Shown: piece by piece, positions 8,967 to 16,365 of the stretch
Position numbering within the stretch: the stretch's first letter is position 1
How the letters are laid out: the number at the start of each line of letters is the position of its first letter
Origin: an uncultured Prevotella sp.
Lineage (GTDB): Bacteria; Bacteroidota; Bacteroidia; Bacteroidales; Bacteroidaceae
Length of the DNA: 64,000 nucleotides
Assembly: GCA_934254985.1 (NCBI GenBank)
Contig: CAKQMS010000002.1
Coordinates: forward strand, 1-64,000
Reading direction: 5' to 3'
Notes under the pieces: generated by a model
What the model saw: the letters and a program-made list of their open reading frames with translations, nothing else
Told to the model about the DNA's origin: nothing
Databases searched by the model: none
Position numbers and translations under genes: made by a program

Positions 8967-9281
8967 TTACCATAATGCTACTTTTCCAATTCCTGTCATT
9001 TCAAAACTTGCAGAAATTCCCATAGCTCTAAATACTTTAGCTATTGTAGCAAAGGTAATGTTATTCCCGTTTTCAATACGAGATACTTGAGACTTCTTTA
9101 CGCCTATCAACGCACCTAATTCTTCTTGGGTAAGATTCTTTGATTGACGAGCTTTTTTTATAGCTTCACCTATCAAAAAAGCATTCATATCAGATTCATA
9201 TTGATTGCGCAACGGAGCTCCCTTTTCACCAAGAACCTTATCTAAGGCTTCATCTTCTGTGTAAAAATTCATTGTTGCCAT
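8967..9281 (-). CDS. higA: Type II antitoxin, HTH-XRE (HigA-like)
   Basis: 104-aa antitoxin with a Cro/C1-type HTH (LTQEELGALIGVKKSQVSRIENGNNITFATIAKVFRAMG, about residues 50-90). It starts 2 bp behind the toxin stop. Toxin-before-antitoxin order is the hallmark of HigBA modules. The N-terminal 40 residues (FYTEDEALDKVLGEKGAP) are probably the toxin-binding part. It should neutralise the RelE-like toxin and repress the shared promoter. Confidence 0.87.
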   Translation of the reverse strand: MATMNFYTEDEALDKVLGEKGAPLRNQYESDMNAFLIGEAIKKARQSKNLTQEELGALIGVKKSQVSRIENGNNITFATIAKVFRAMGISASFEMTGIGKVALW

Positions 9282-9283
9282 TT

Positions 9284-9631
9284 TTATTTTCTGTTTTTTG
9301 TGTTAAAATATTCTATTCGTATATCTTCGGCCCTTTTTATTTCTTTAGAAGGAGTTTTCTGAGTTTTCTTTATAATTCCATGAGTTGTAACAACTAATGT
9401 ATCATTCTCTGTATCCCAAAATGCAAAGATTCTGTAAATTGAGCCACTATATTTGGTTCTAAACTCCCAAATATCGCTTCCTTTCAATTTCTTGAAAAGC
9501 TCGTTATCTATAACATATTTACTCTTATTGATATTAAACATGATTTTCTCTTTTACCTTTTCATTTAAGGAATTGAGAAAATCAATAACCTCCTCTGAGT
9601 ATATGATTTTAAATTTTGGTTGTTCAAACAT
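9284..9631 (-). CDS. higB: Type II toxin, RelE/HigB (Gp49-like)
   Basis: 115-aa toxin of the Gp49/HigB branch of the RelE superfamily, expected to cleave mRNA on the ribosome. Family features are the basic helix (EKVKEKIMFNINKSKYVID), LFKKLKGSDIWEFRTKYSGSIYRIFAFWD and the strand TLVVTTHGIIKKTQKTP. The promoter box TATCTTTG lies about 20 bp upstream on the minus strand, and antitoxin follows directly. The pair lies in an AT-rich stretch, consistent with acquisition by transfer. Confidence 0.87.
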   Translation of the reverse strand: MFEQPKFKIIYSEEVIDFLNSLNEKVKEKIMFNINKSKYVIDNELFKKLKGSDIWEFRTKYSGSIYRIFAFWDTENDTLVVTTHGIIKKTQKTPSKEIKRAEDIRIEYFNTKNRK

Positions 9632-9748
9632 ATTCTTTGCTTTTAATGTTACAAAGATACATAAAAGTTTATATATATGTAAACAAAAACAGATTATTTA
9701 GTCTTTTTTAATTGAAAGAATGTATGTTACAATGGAAATATTATACGA

Positions 9749-11803
9749 TTATTTTATTATCCCATTATCCGTATCGCGCAGGTTTATTCTCTTTTCCGCA
9801 GACTTATGCTTGCTACCTCTGCTCAGTCGCCATGAGATGTTTAGCGACACTTGGTTGCCATTGGCATTGGAATAGCCGACAGTATGCTTATATAGATTGC
9901 GGTTGAGCAATTCGTTCTCGTACGACTTATAGTTGTTGTTAAATGGATTTGCCCATGACAAAGAGAATTGCAAATCGCGCCATGCGTAGGATGCTTTCAG
10001 TACAGAATAAGCTCCGTTGTAGCCTTTAGATTCACCCTCTAAGAACCGATTACCGTTATCAACATAGCCTTGCAAAGTGAAGTGTCCGAGATAAGCCGTG
10101 ATGCTACTTGCATAAAACCATGAGGTGTAGCAATGCGTATAGTCGTAGCCGAAATTGAAGCATCTATATATTCCTCCATTGGCTGCAATCTGAAGCTTTT
10201 CTGGCAATAGCCAATAGCTGGCATACGCATAGACATCCAGCACGTCTATCTCCTTTTGGTTTATTTGGGTATAAATAAACTGATTGCCGTCCGTTCGCTC
10301 ATAGTGAGCCATATTGGGTTTTAGACATTGTTTATAATAACCTTCAACGAAGGTCTGCAAGCGACTGTTGTTGTATGAAACATGTAGGCGATGCTCAATA
10401 TCGTGCGAAGGTTTCAGATCGGGATTGCCTACAGTCCATTCCATACTGTTTGTGCGAACCATTGCATCGCTCGTCATGGCTATACGAGAAACTCTGTCCT
10501 GCATCTGGTAAGTATAGCTCAACTGCATGCTGTTATTGATTTGATAAGTCAGAGATGCCTTTGGGTGGAAAGTCCAGAAATTATATCTGTGCCCATTCTG
10601 AGTGTAACGAATGTAACTTACGCCTGCACCTAATGTGTAGCTAAACGGTTTGAGCATACCCTTGATTTCGGCAAAAGCATATAGGCGGTTGTTGTTGGTC
10701 TTGGTCAAAGACGAAGCGTCACCCAAATAGTCGTTCTTGATATACTTATAACTGTTGTTCAAGCCCGTAGAGAGAGTGAAAGGCTTCAGCCGATTCTCGT
10801 AGATTACCTCTGTAAGCAGAGAAGCCGTCTTGCCATCTACATTATATTTATAAGGTGTGCCCTCGTCATAATAACTGCTTGTCTGTGTGGAGATATACGT
10901 ACCTACAGCATTTGCGGTAACAGACTGACGTGGGGTGAGCTGACGGAAGAAATAGATATCCAATACGGGCGAATAGCTCTTGTCTTTCGCTCTACTTGTT
11001 GCTTTATATTGGCGAGTGCCGTCTATTATGTCCTTAATATTATAGTTGCCTGGAGCATTGTTGAAAGCTCCGCTCAATGATGTCTGGAAGACAGTTGCTG
11101 TTGAGTCCGCCCAGTTATAGGTTAGCTTAGCATCATGCGATATGGATTTACGAAGCGACTCCACATCGTTTCGCTCTATTGTATAGATACTGCCATCTGT
11201 CAAAGTATATTCTGCCGTCTGCTTGCTCTTTTCGCCTTTGGTTCTATACCCACTCACATCATACGAAAACGATAATTCGCTCTTGCCTCGGTTCCATTTA
11301 CCATACACCATACCATCGCCTTGCAACGTGGTAAGTGCAGATGTAAGATCCGCGCCGATAGTATAACCACTTTCATTCCTGCGTGTTACGATATCTATGA
11401 CATAAGCTATACCGTCACCATAACGAACGCCGGGATTGTTTATAAAGTCAATCTTAGCGATGTCCTTTGGATTGAGAGCCAACATCTCCTGTTTGCCAAC
11501 CACGATACCATTTATTCTAATTTGAACTCCTCCCCTATTGTCGATGGCAGTAATAGAATGGCTGATGTTGTCGATACGAAGATTGGCAAGTGTGAGTTTC
11601 TCAAGAATGCTGTAGCCATTGTTAGAAGCTTGCTTCTGAGCATCGGTAGGATAAATTATCATACCGTCTGCCTTGTTCACAACCTTAGCTGCTTTTACTG
11701 TCACTTCATCGAGCGCAATTGTCTTCTCCACATCCTGAGCATAAGCACAAAATGTAGAAAAGAGAATAAAGAAAAGTGTAATCAATCGTTTCATTTGCAC
11801 CAT
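9749..11803 (-). CDS. Outer-membrane beta-barrel / TonB receptor-like protein
   Basis: 684-aa outer-membrane protein. It has a signal peptide (about 1-22, ending CAYAQ) and a plug-like segment (about 28-145: ALDEVTVKAAKVV, GGVQIRINGIVVG, GDGIAYVIDIVTRR). The long barrel matches the OMP_b-brl_3 type found in Bacteroidetes receptors without a carboxypeptidase-like domain. The start may be the ATG three codons later (MKRL), which gives a more usual signal peptide. A TAAATTTG box lies at 11821-11828. The gene begins 95 bp behind a membrane-anchored winged-helix regulator on the same strand, so the two are likely a regulator-target pair. Confidence 0.82.
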   Translation of the reverse strand: MVQMKRLITLFFILFSTFCAYAQDVEKTIALDEVTVKAAKVVNKADGMIIYPTDAQKQASNNGYSILEKLTLANLRIDNISHSITAIDNRGGVQIRINGIVVGKQEMLALNPKDIAKIDFINNPGVRYGDGIAYVIDIVTRRNESGYTIGADLTSALTTLQGDGMVYGKWNRGKSELSFSYDVSGYRTKGEKSKQTAEYTLTDGSIYTIERNDVESLRKSISHDAKLTYNWADSTATVFQTSLSGAFNNAPGNYNIKDIIDGTRQYKATSRAKDKSYSPVLDIYFFRQLTPRQSVTANAVGTYISTQTSSYYDEGTPYKYNVDGKTASLLTEVIYENRLKPFTLSTGLNNSYKYIKNDYLGDASSLTKTNNNRLYAFAEIKGMLKPFSYTLGAGVSYIRYTQNGHRYNFWTFHPKASLTYQINNSMQLSYTYQMQDRVSRIAMTSDAMVRTNSMEWTVGNPDLKPSHDIEHRLHVSYNNSRLQTFVEGYYKQCLKPNMAHYERTDGNQFIYTQINQKEIDVLDVYAYASYWLLPEKLQIAANGGIYRCFNFGYDYTHCYTSWFYASSITAYLGHFTLQGYVDNGNRFLEGESKGYNGAYSVLKASYAWRDLQFSLSWANPFNNNYKSYENELLNRNLYKHTVGYSNANGNQVSLNISWRLSRGSKHKSAEKRINLRDTDNGIIK

Positions 11804-11820
11804 GTTTTTTGTTTTCGGTG

Positions 11821-11828
11821 CAAATTTA
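11821..11828 (-). promoter_or_regulatory. -7 box for the outer-membrane receptor gene
   Basis: TAAATTTG on the minus strand, 17-25 bp upstream of the first ATG. It leaves a very short leader, which is one reason to consider the ATG at 11794. Confidence 0.45.
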
Positions 11829-11898
11829 TGTTCTAATTATAAGAAAGCCAATTATTCAGGCTGACATCTCCCTGACAATTGGCTGACAATAAAGCTAT

Positions 11899-12606
11899 CT
11901 ATTTGATTTTCAAGCTATAGCTCTTGCCTCTGTCCGACTCTATCTTCAACGTGCTATGAGCCTCTATAATAGGTTTTATGCGTTTTATCAGAGTGTAGAG
12001 CGTATCGTTAGCATCAGGTTTCTTTGGCCATAGTCGGTCGCAAATCTCCTGTTTGGATAGTGTATGCGTATCTGCGGTCATGAACATTTCGAGCAAGGAA
12101 TGCTGCATAGGTGTAAGGTGAATATGCTCACCCGATTGCGTCATAAACTTATCGTTATCGAACACTATTCCTCCATACGACAAACCTTGCGCTATCAGCT
12201 CAGGTTTCTTTCTGTTCACATACCACAGACTACCCAATAGCCACAGCATTCCAACCATGAGAAAAGAGCCTGAAGCCTTCTGGTCTGACATCATGAATGT
12301 AGTGGCAAAGCTACAGTTAGCCTCAGCCACAAGCTTTGTCTCCAAACGTCCATCCCTACGCACAGTACGCATGGCTATACCAGCAGTATCTTTCAGTTCG
12401 GCAATGGTGAGACAATTGCGATAGCAGCGAATAGTATCTGTAGTAACTACATTGTCAGGCATTTTTGCAAGCACCTGCTCCAATGCTTGGTTCACATCCT
12501 GCGCTATCATATACTCAGTTCTGCGATAACTATTAATGCTTGAACTTAATGCACAAAGCATAAGGAAGCAGAATACTATGTATGGAAGAGTTTTCATAAT
12601 TTTCAC
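11899..12606 (-). CDS. Membrane-anchored winged-helix regulator (ToxR-like topology)
   Basis: 235-aa protein with an N-terminal hydrophobic segment (about 6-24), an extracytoplasmic domain of about 90 residues with two Cys, a second membrane helix (about 115-131, FLMVGMLWLLGSLWYV) and a C-terminal OmpR/PhoB-type winged helix (LTPMQHSLLEMFMTADTHTLSKQEICDRLWPKKPDANDTLYTLIKRIKP). It is a one-component signal transducer: the DNA-binding domain is cytoplasmic and the sensor lies outside. There is no receiver domain or kinase nearby. Its immediate downstream neighbour is an outer-membrane receptor, its likely target. Confidence 0.85.
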   Translation of the reverse strand: MKIMKTLPYIVFCFLMLCALSSSINSYRRTEYMIAQDVNQALEQVLAKMPDNVVTTDTIRCYRNCLTIAELKDTAGIAMRTVRRDGRLETKLVAEANCSFATTFMMSDQKASGSFLMVGMLWLLGSLWYVNRKKPELIAQGLSYGGIVFDNDKFMTQSGEHIHLTPMQHSLLEMFMTADTHTLSKQEICDRLWPKKPDANDTLYTLIKRIKPIIEAHSTLKIESDRGKSYSLKIK

Positions 12607-12622
12607 ATTATATTATATGTCG

Positions 12623-12630
12623 CAAATGTA
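12623..12630 (-). promoter_or_regulatory. -7 box of the winged-helix regulator gene
   Basis: TACATTTG on the minus strand, 17-24 bp upstream of the start; fits TAnnTTTG. Confidence 0.45.
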
Positions 12631-12677
12631 CGAATAATAAACGATATATTAAGCAAATCTCTTAATTTTCTAATAAT

Positions 12678-13964
12678 TTACAGAAACACTCCATATAGCG
12701 GCATATTTGTAATATTCTCTTGTTTGCGATATGGCAACATAGAATAGCGTATTGCAGATATGGTAGAATGTTCCATTAAATAGTTGTGTAGCGAGGTTGC
12801 TTTGATGCTTGTTCCACCCTTTACTTCTATAGGCAACAGGGCGCCATCTCGCTGTATAAGAAAATCCATTTCCATTCGCGAGGTGTCTGAACTATAATAA
12901 TAAATATGATCAATGCCAGATGCAAGCAACTGTTGAAGAACATATTGTTCCGTGAAAGCTCCCTTATATTCAGTAAATACATTATCGCCAAGCAACACAT
13001 CCTTTGCAGAAGTATCTGCCATAGCTCCCATCAGTCCGCAATCGCATAGATACAGTTTGAATGCCGACAAGTCTTCATAAAACTTTAGTGGCAACTCAGG
13101 CTTTGTCACCTTTGTTATTTTATATACCAATCCTGCATCTACCAACCATTGGATAGCCAACTCAAATTCCTTTGCTCTACCTCCTTTTTTCAATACTCCA
13201 TATACAAATTTTTTGTTTTCTTTTGATAATTGTCCAAGTATTGACTGCCATACCATATCTATGCGAGGCACCTCTTGCGTTGGAGCATGCTTAGAGAAGT
13301 CACTGGCATAGTTGGAGAGAATTTCATTTTGAATCGTGCGCACTTGGTTAAGCAATCTGTTTTCCACATACGACTTCACAACTTCCGGCATTCCGCCTAC
13401 GTAATAATATTGACGTAGATAGTCTTTCAGTTTCTCATGAAAGGCGTTCATCAGCTCATAGTCCTTACTATGCATAAGTTTTAAGAGTTGATTTTCACCC
13501 ATTGCCATAAGAAATTCTTCAAAGTCCATAGGGAATAGTCGCATGGTCTGTACCTTGCCTACAGGAAAAGACACTCCTGTATGCAAGGCTACTCCTAACA
13601 ACGAACCTGCAACTACAATATGATACTCTGGGGCATCTTCGCAGAAATACTTCAATGCTTCCAATGCCTGTGGAAAAGCTTGCACTTCGTCTAAGAATAT
13701 AAGTGTTTTGCCAGGGATTATATCTACTCCTGTCAAAGCGCTCAAGCCTTGTATAATTCTTGACGTATCAAACCCACCTGCATAAATAGCTTTCAGGTTC
13801 TCATTTCTATCACAACTAACGTAGACAAGGCTTTCAAACTCTCGTTTTCCGAATTCTTTAAGAATGTAAGTCTTACCACATTGTCGTACACCATTGAGAA
13901 TTAATGGTTTATGTAGCTTTTGGTTTTTCCAACCAACTAACTGCGTATATATCTTTCTCTCCAT
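12678..13964 (-). CDS. AAA+ ATPase with DUF4143 / PD-(D/E)XK-like C-terminus (1)
   Basis: 428-aa ATPase. Walker A is GVRQCGKT (25-32), Walker B is TLIFLDEVQAFPQALEALKYF (about 88-108), and sensor-like VVAGSLLGVAL follows. The middle DUF4143 region has the typical YYYVGGMPEVV. The C-terminus shows EMDFLIQRDG...PIEVKGG, a D-x(n)-ExK arrangement of PD-(D/E)XK nucleases (around 366-382). The family is widespread and multicopy in Bacteroidetes and its function is unknown. Upstream are four 33-bp-spaced repeats and a TAGCTTTG promoter box. It is one of four such ATPase-nuclease genes in this window. Confidence 0.88.
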   Translation of the reverse strand: MERKIYTQLVGWKNQKLHKPLILNGVRQCGKTYILKEFGKREFESLVYVSCDRNENLKAIYAGGFDTSRIIQGLSALTGVDIIPGKTLIFLDEVQAFPQALEALKYFCEDAPEYHIVVAGSLLGVALHTGVSFPVGKVQTMRLFPMDFEEFLMAMGENQLLKLMHSKDYELMNAFHEKLKDYLRQYYYVGGMPEVVKSYVENRLLNQVRTIQNEILSNYASDFSKHAPTQEVPRIDMVWQSILGQLSKENKKFVYGVLKKGGRAKEFELAIQWLVDAGLVYKITKVTKPELPLKFYEDLSAFKLYLCDCGLMGAMADTSAKDVLLGDNVFTEYKGAFTEQYVLQQLLASGIDHIYYYSSDTSRMEMDFLIQRDGALLPIEVKGGTSIKATSLHNYLMEHSTISAIRYSMLPYRKQENITNMPLYGVFL

Positions 13965-13969
13965 AAATT

Positions 13970-14086
13970 ACACTTTTCAACACATAAAGCTGTCGTAATG
14001 TTACACTTTTCAACACATAAAACCGTCGAACAATAACACTTTTCGACACATACTTCTATTGCAAAGCTACACTTTTAGACACATAC
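13970..14086 (-). repeat. Four 33-bp-periodic repeats upstream of ATPase 1
   Basis: A core of about 18 bp, ACACTTTTCRACACATAM on the plus strand, starts at 13970, 14003, 14036 and 14069, exactly 33 bp apart (three helical turns), so all four lie on one face of the DNA. The last copy reads ACACTTTTAGACACATAC. The array covers the probable promoter and whole 5' leader of the ATPase, ending 5 bp from its start codon. Confidence 0.85.
14062..14069 (-). promoter_or_regulatory. -7 box for ATPase 1
   Basis: TAGCTTTG on the minus strand, in the spacer between the two repeat copies farthest from the gene. Transcription would start near 14055, leaving three repeats in the leader. Confidence 0.45.
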
Positions 14087-14133
14087 AGCCAAAAGAAGCA
14101 CCTCATTTCTCCACTATATTAAGATAATTTAAT

Positions 14134-14308
14134 TTATCTTTTACCTATCTCTTTCATAATATAGTTGCCGTCAATACCCATAACATAGGAAACACGATAT
14201 CTTTGCAAGAAAAAATAGTTATGATTCTGTTTACTGAATATCTTGCAAGAATAGGATGTGCCTTCGTGATGGGCACTTATCAAATACCTTCGCTCCAAAG
14301 TCTTCTGA
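14134..14308 (-). pseudogene. Possible 3' remnant of an unidentified gene
   Basis: An open frame of about 58 codons with no start, ending YVMGIDGNYIMKEIGKR and a TAA at 14134. It overlaps the last ~30 bp of ATPase 2 in another frame. Its codon choice and residue mix look gene-like (HHEGTSYSC, NYFFLQRYRVSYV). If it is real it is the tail of a gene whose front is missing, cut where ATPase 2 begins. I do not recognise the family, and chance is not excluded. Confidence 0.25.
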
Positions 14309-15416
14309 AAAAATCAATTATGTAGATACACTCTACATCTCCCATCTTTCTGTTGATAGGATCTAACGAAACTATCAACAATTTGCTTTCAGGATAATCT
14401 GAGGCGAAAGTTTTAAGACCTTTTAAATGCCTTGGCAGTACCTCCTCTACAGATTTTATCTCTATTGCTACTCTTGCATCACCAATCACAGCATCCACCT
14501 CTTGACCAGTATAAGCCCTCCAATAACTTAATTGTTCCATACTTTCCTTATAACAGAGCCATGCTCTTAGCTCCTGAATTACAAGGTGTTCGAAAGCATG
14601 ACCATAATCAGCAGTGCCTCTCACTAATTCCTTACGATGCAACAAATGATTGGCTACACCTATATCAAAATAATAGAATCGAGGAGCCTGCACCAATCTG
14701 CGTTTCATTGTTTTGGTATAAGCAGGTACACGGAATCCTAAAAGAGTATCCTCCAATATATCAAAATAGTTTCCAACAGTATTGGCACTTACACCACAAT
14801 CTTGAGCTATATTATTGTTATTTATCATTTCGCCATCTGTTAATGCCGCAACCTCCAGAAAACGCTGAAAAGTGTTTAGATTCCTTACAAGAGCCTCTTC
14901 CTTAATTTCTTCTTTAAGATAAACATCAATATATGCAGATAGACGACGATGCGGATTCTTTGCCAAATAATGCGGTGGCAACATTCCATAATTGATAGCT
15001 TGTTGTAAATCAAAGTTAGGAATCTCAGCACTCACAAAAGGAAATAGATATACAGGATACGCTCTGCCTCCCAATGTATTATAGCCTTTACGTTTCAATT
15101 TTCTGGCGCTTGAACCACACAGAATAAACACAAGCCCTTTCTCTGACATCAAACGATGAACTTCATTAAGCAACTCTGGAACTTCAGGTATCTCATCTAT
15201 AATAACAAGCGTCCCTACTTCCTTGTCAGAAAGCATCTCATAAAGCAGAGAAGGCCGACGACTGAAACGCCCCTTTAAAGTGGTATCCAACAAGTCAATG
15301 TATATACTGTCTGGGAATTTCTGACGCAAAAAAGTACTTTTTCCTGTTTGACGGGCACCAAACAAGAATATACTATCCTCTAACTCATTGTCAATATGGC
15401 ATATACGTTCAATCAT
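14280..15416 (-). CDS. AAA+ ATPase with DUF4143 / PD-(D/E)XK-like C-terminus (2)
   Basis: 378-aa ATPase of the same superfamily as the two neighbours but a distinct subgroup. Walker A is GARQTGKS (20-27), Walker B TLVIIDEIPEVPELLNEVH, then FILCGSSARKLKRKG. Middle DUF4143 includes a winged-helix-like part (NNNIAQDCGVSANTVGNYFDILEDTLLGFRV). The C-terminal nuclease-like motif is EVDAVIGDARVAIEIKSVEEV. Two 32-bp dyad repeats and a TATCTTTG box lie upstream. The downstream end overlaps an apparent gene remnant. Function is unknown. Confidence 0.86.
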   Translation of the reverse strand: MIERICHIDNELEDSIFLFGARQTGKSTFLRQKFPDSIYIDLLDTTLKGRFSRRPSLLYEMLSDKEVGTLVIIDEIPEVPELLNEVHRLMSEKGLVFILCGSSARKLKRKGYNTLGGRAYPVYLFPFVSAEIPNFDLQQAINYGMLPPHYLAKNPHRRLSAYIDVYLKEEIKEEALVRNLNTFQRFLEVAALTDGEMINNNNIAQDCGVSANTVGNYFDILEDTLLGFRVPAYTKTMKRRLVQAPRFYYFDIGVANHLLHRKELVRGTADYGHAFEHLVIQELRAWLCYKESMEQLSYWRAYTGQEVDAVIGDARVAIEIKSVEEVLPRHLKGLKTFASDYPESKLLIVSLDPINRKMGDVECIYIIDFFRRLWSEGI

Positions 15417-15440
15417 ACATCATATATTTATTTGTTTATA

Positions 15441-15501
15441 TTGCGGATTTTCATAGATTATTCGCAACAGCATTGCGGATTTTCATAGATTTTCCGCAAC
15501 A
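15441..15501 (-). repeat. Two 32-bp-periodic dyad repeats upstream of ATPase 2
   Basis: TTGCGGATTTTCATAGATT starts at 15441 and 15473. Each copy is also a dyad: TTGCGGA pairs with TCCGCAA in copy 2, and with TTCGCAA (one mismatch) in copy 1. The copies lie between the TATCTTTG box at 15500-15507 and the start codon, where a bound repressor or leader hairpin would act. Confidence 0.8.
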
Positions 15502-15507
15502 AAGATA
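15500..15507 (-). promoter_or_regulatory. -7 box for ATPase 2
   Basis: TATCTTTG on the minus strand, touching the outer end of the dyad repeat; start of transcription would fall inside repeat copy 2. Confidence 0.55.
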
Positions 15508-15791
15508 CAATTATTTATTGAAACCAACAAGCTTAAAGAGCGATTTATTTTATGAAATCCACCACAAGCCATTCTCGTAGATTGTAAACTGAGCAAATAT
15601 ATTGGGTCAACTGTCACAACAGAAGTACCAAGCAACAAGATTTAACTATTATATTCAGTTGATAGTCAATGAAAGACAAAAGCACCAACCGCATATTCAG
15701 CAAGCCAAAATATTGGTTTGCAAACATGTGATTGGTGCTTATATTTTTATCCAAATCATTATTAGATTTGGAAGAAAAGCCCACATACGTA
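15508..15791. other. Intergenic stretch with one imperfect inverted repeat
   Basis: No credible gene. It holds an imperfect inverted repeat, AAGCACCAACC (15680-15690) against GATTGGTGCTT (15730-15740), separated by about 40 nt. A 66-codon open frame here has no recognisable features and I do not call it. Confidence 0.4.
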
Positions 15792-15827
15792 TGGAAGCTT
15801 AATTCTTCGTGGAAGCTTACTTCTTCT
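15792..15827 (-). repeat. 18-bp tandem duplication at the nlpE-like gene 3' end
   Basis: TGGAAGCTTAATTCTTCG (15792-15809) is followed directly by TGGAAGCTTACTTCTTCT (15810-15827). The second copy holds the stop codon and last two Lys codons of the lipoprotein gene, so the gene's end has been duplicated downstream. Confidence 0.6.
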
Positions 15828-16278
15828 TTGTCAGCACATAGAGCTTAGCCATTTCGCCCTCTGGTTCGTTGCCAAGCGAATCGGTCATGATGATGCTGTT
15901 GGCATCCTTCACCTTGTAGTAAGAAGTTTCACCACTCGATGGACGAGTAATCTCTACCACATTATTTGCCAACACCTTGAAGATGCCACTTGCCTCGTCG
16001 TGACCATCCTTGCGCTCCAAATAGTCGGCAGAATACTGATATGTGCTGTCAGCATTTAGAGTCAATACGGTCTTGATTCCTGGGCAATCAGCAGCAGGGA
16101 GAGTACCCTCGTAGGTACCAACGAGCGATTCTATAGCCACGCCATCAGCAGCAAGCGAATCGTTTTCTACAACGCTCAAGCTATCCTTACCTGTCTCATT
16201 ACCTGTTGTTTTGCCATTGCATGACACAACAAACAACGCAGCAACAACTGCTGCCATTAAAACTAATTTCTTTTTCAT
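15817..16278 (-). CDS. NlpE-like lipoprotein
   Basis: 153-aa lipoprotein: N-terminal signal with lipobox LFVVSC (Cys about residue 20), an acidic Ser/Asn-rich linker, then one domain beginning LVGTYEGTLPAADCPGIKTVLTLNADSTYQYSADY. This matches the N-terminal domain of NlpE, a copper/surface-stress lipoprotein, including its conserved Cys in the loop. Homologues are common in Bacteroidetes as single-domain proteins. It is probably anchored in the inner leaflet of the outer membrane. Its 3' end carries an 18-bp tandem duplication. Confidence 0.83.
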   Translation of the reverse strand: MKKKLVLMAAVVAALFVVSCNGKTTGNETGKDSLSVVENDSLAADGVAIESLVGTYEGTLPAADCPGIKTVLTLNADSTYQYSADYLERKDGHDEASGIFKVLANNVVEITRPSSGETSYYKVKDANSIIMTDSLGNEPEGEMAKLYVLTKKK

Positions 16279-16365
16279 TTTTCCTACTGTTTTTCCTTTA
16301 ATTAATGTTATTATTTAGAAGTTAGAGAAGTTATCACTCCCATTGGTCGCTATAAGCTAAAGTCT

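Noticed and set aside
15602..15802. 66-codon plus-strand frame in the gap before the NlpE-like gene
   Set aside because: No promoter box, no signal or domain, and composition of noncoding DNA.
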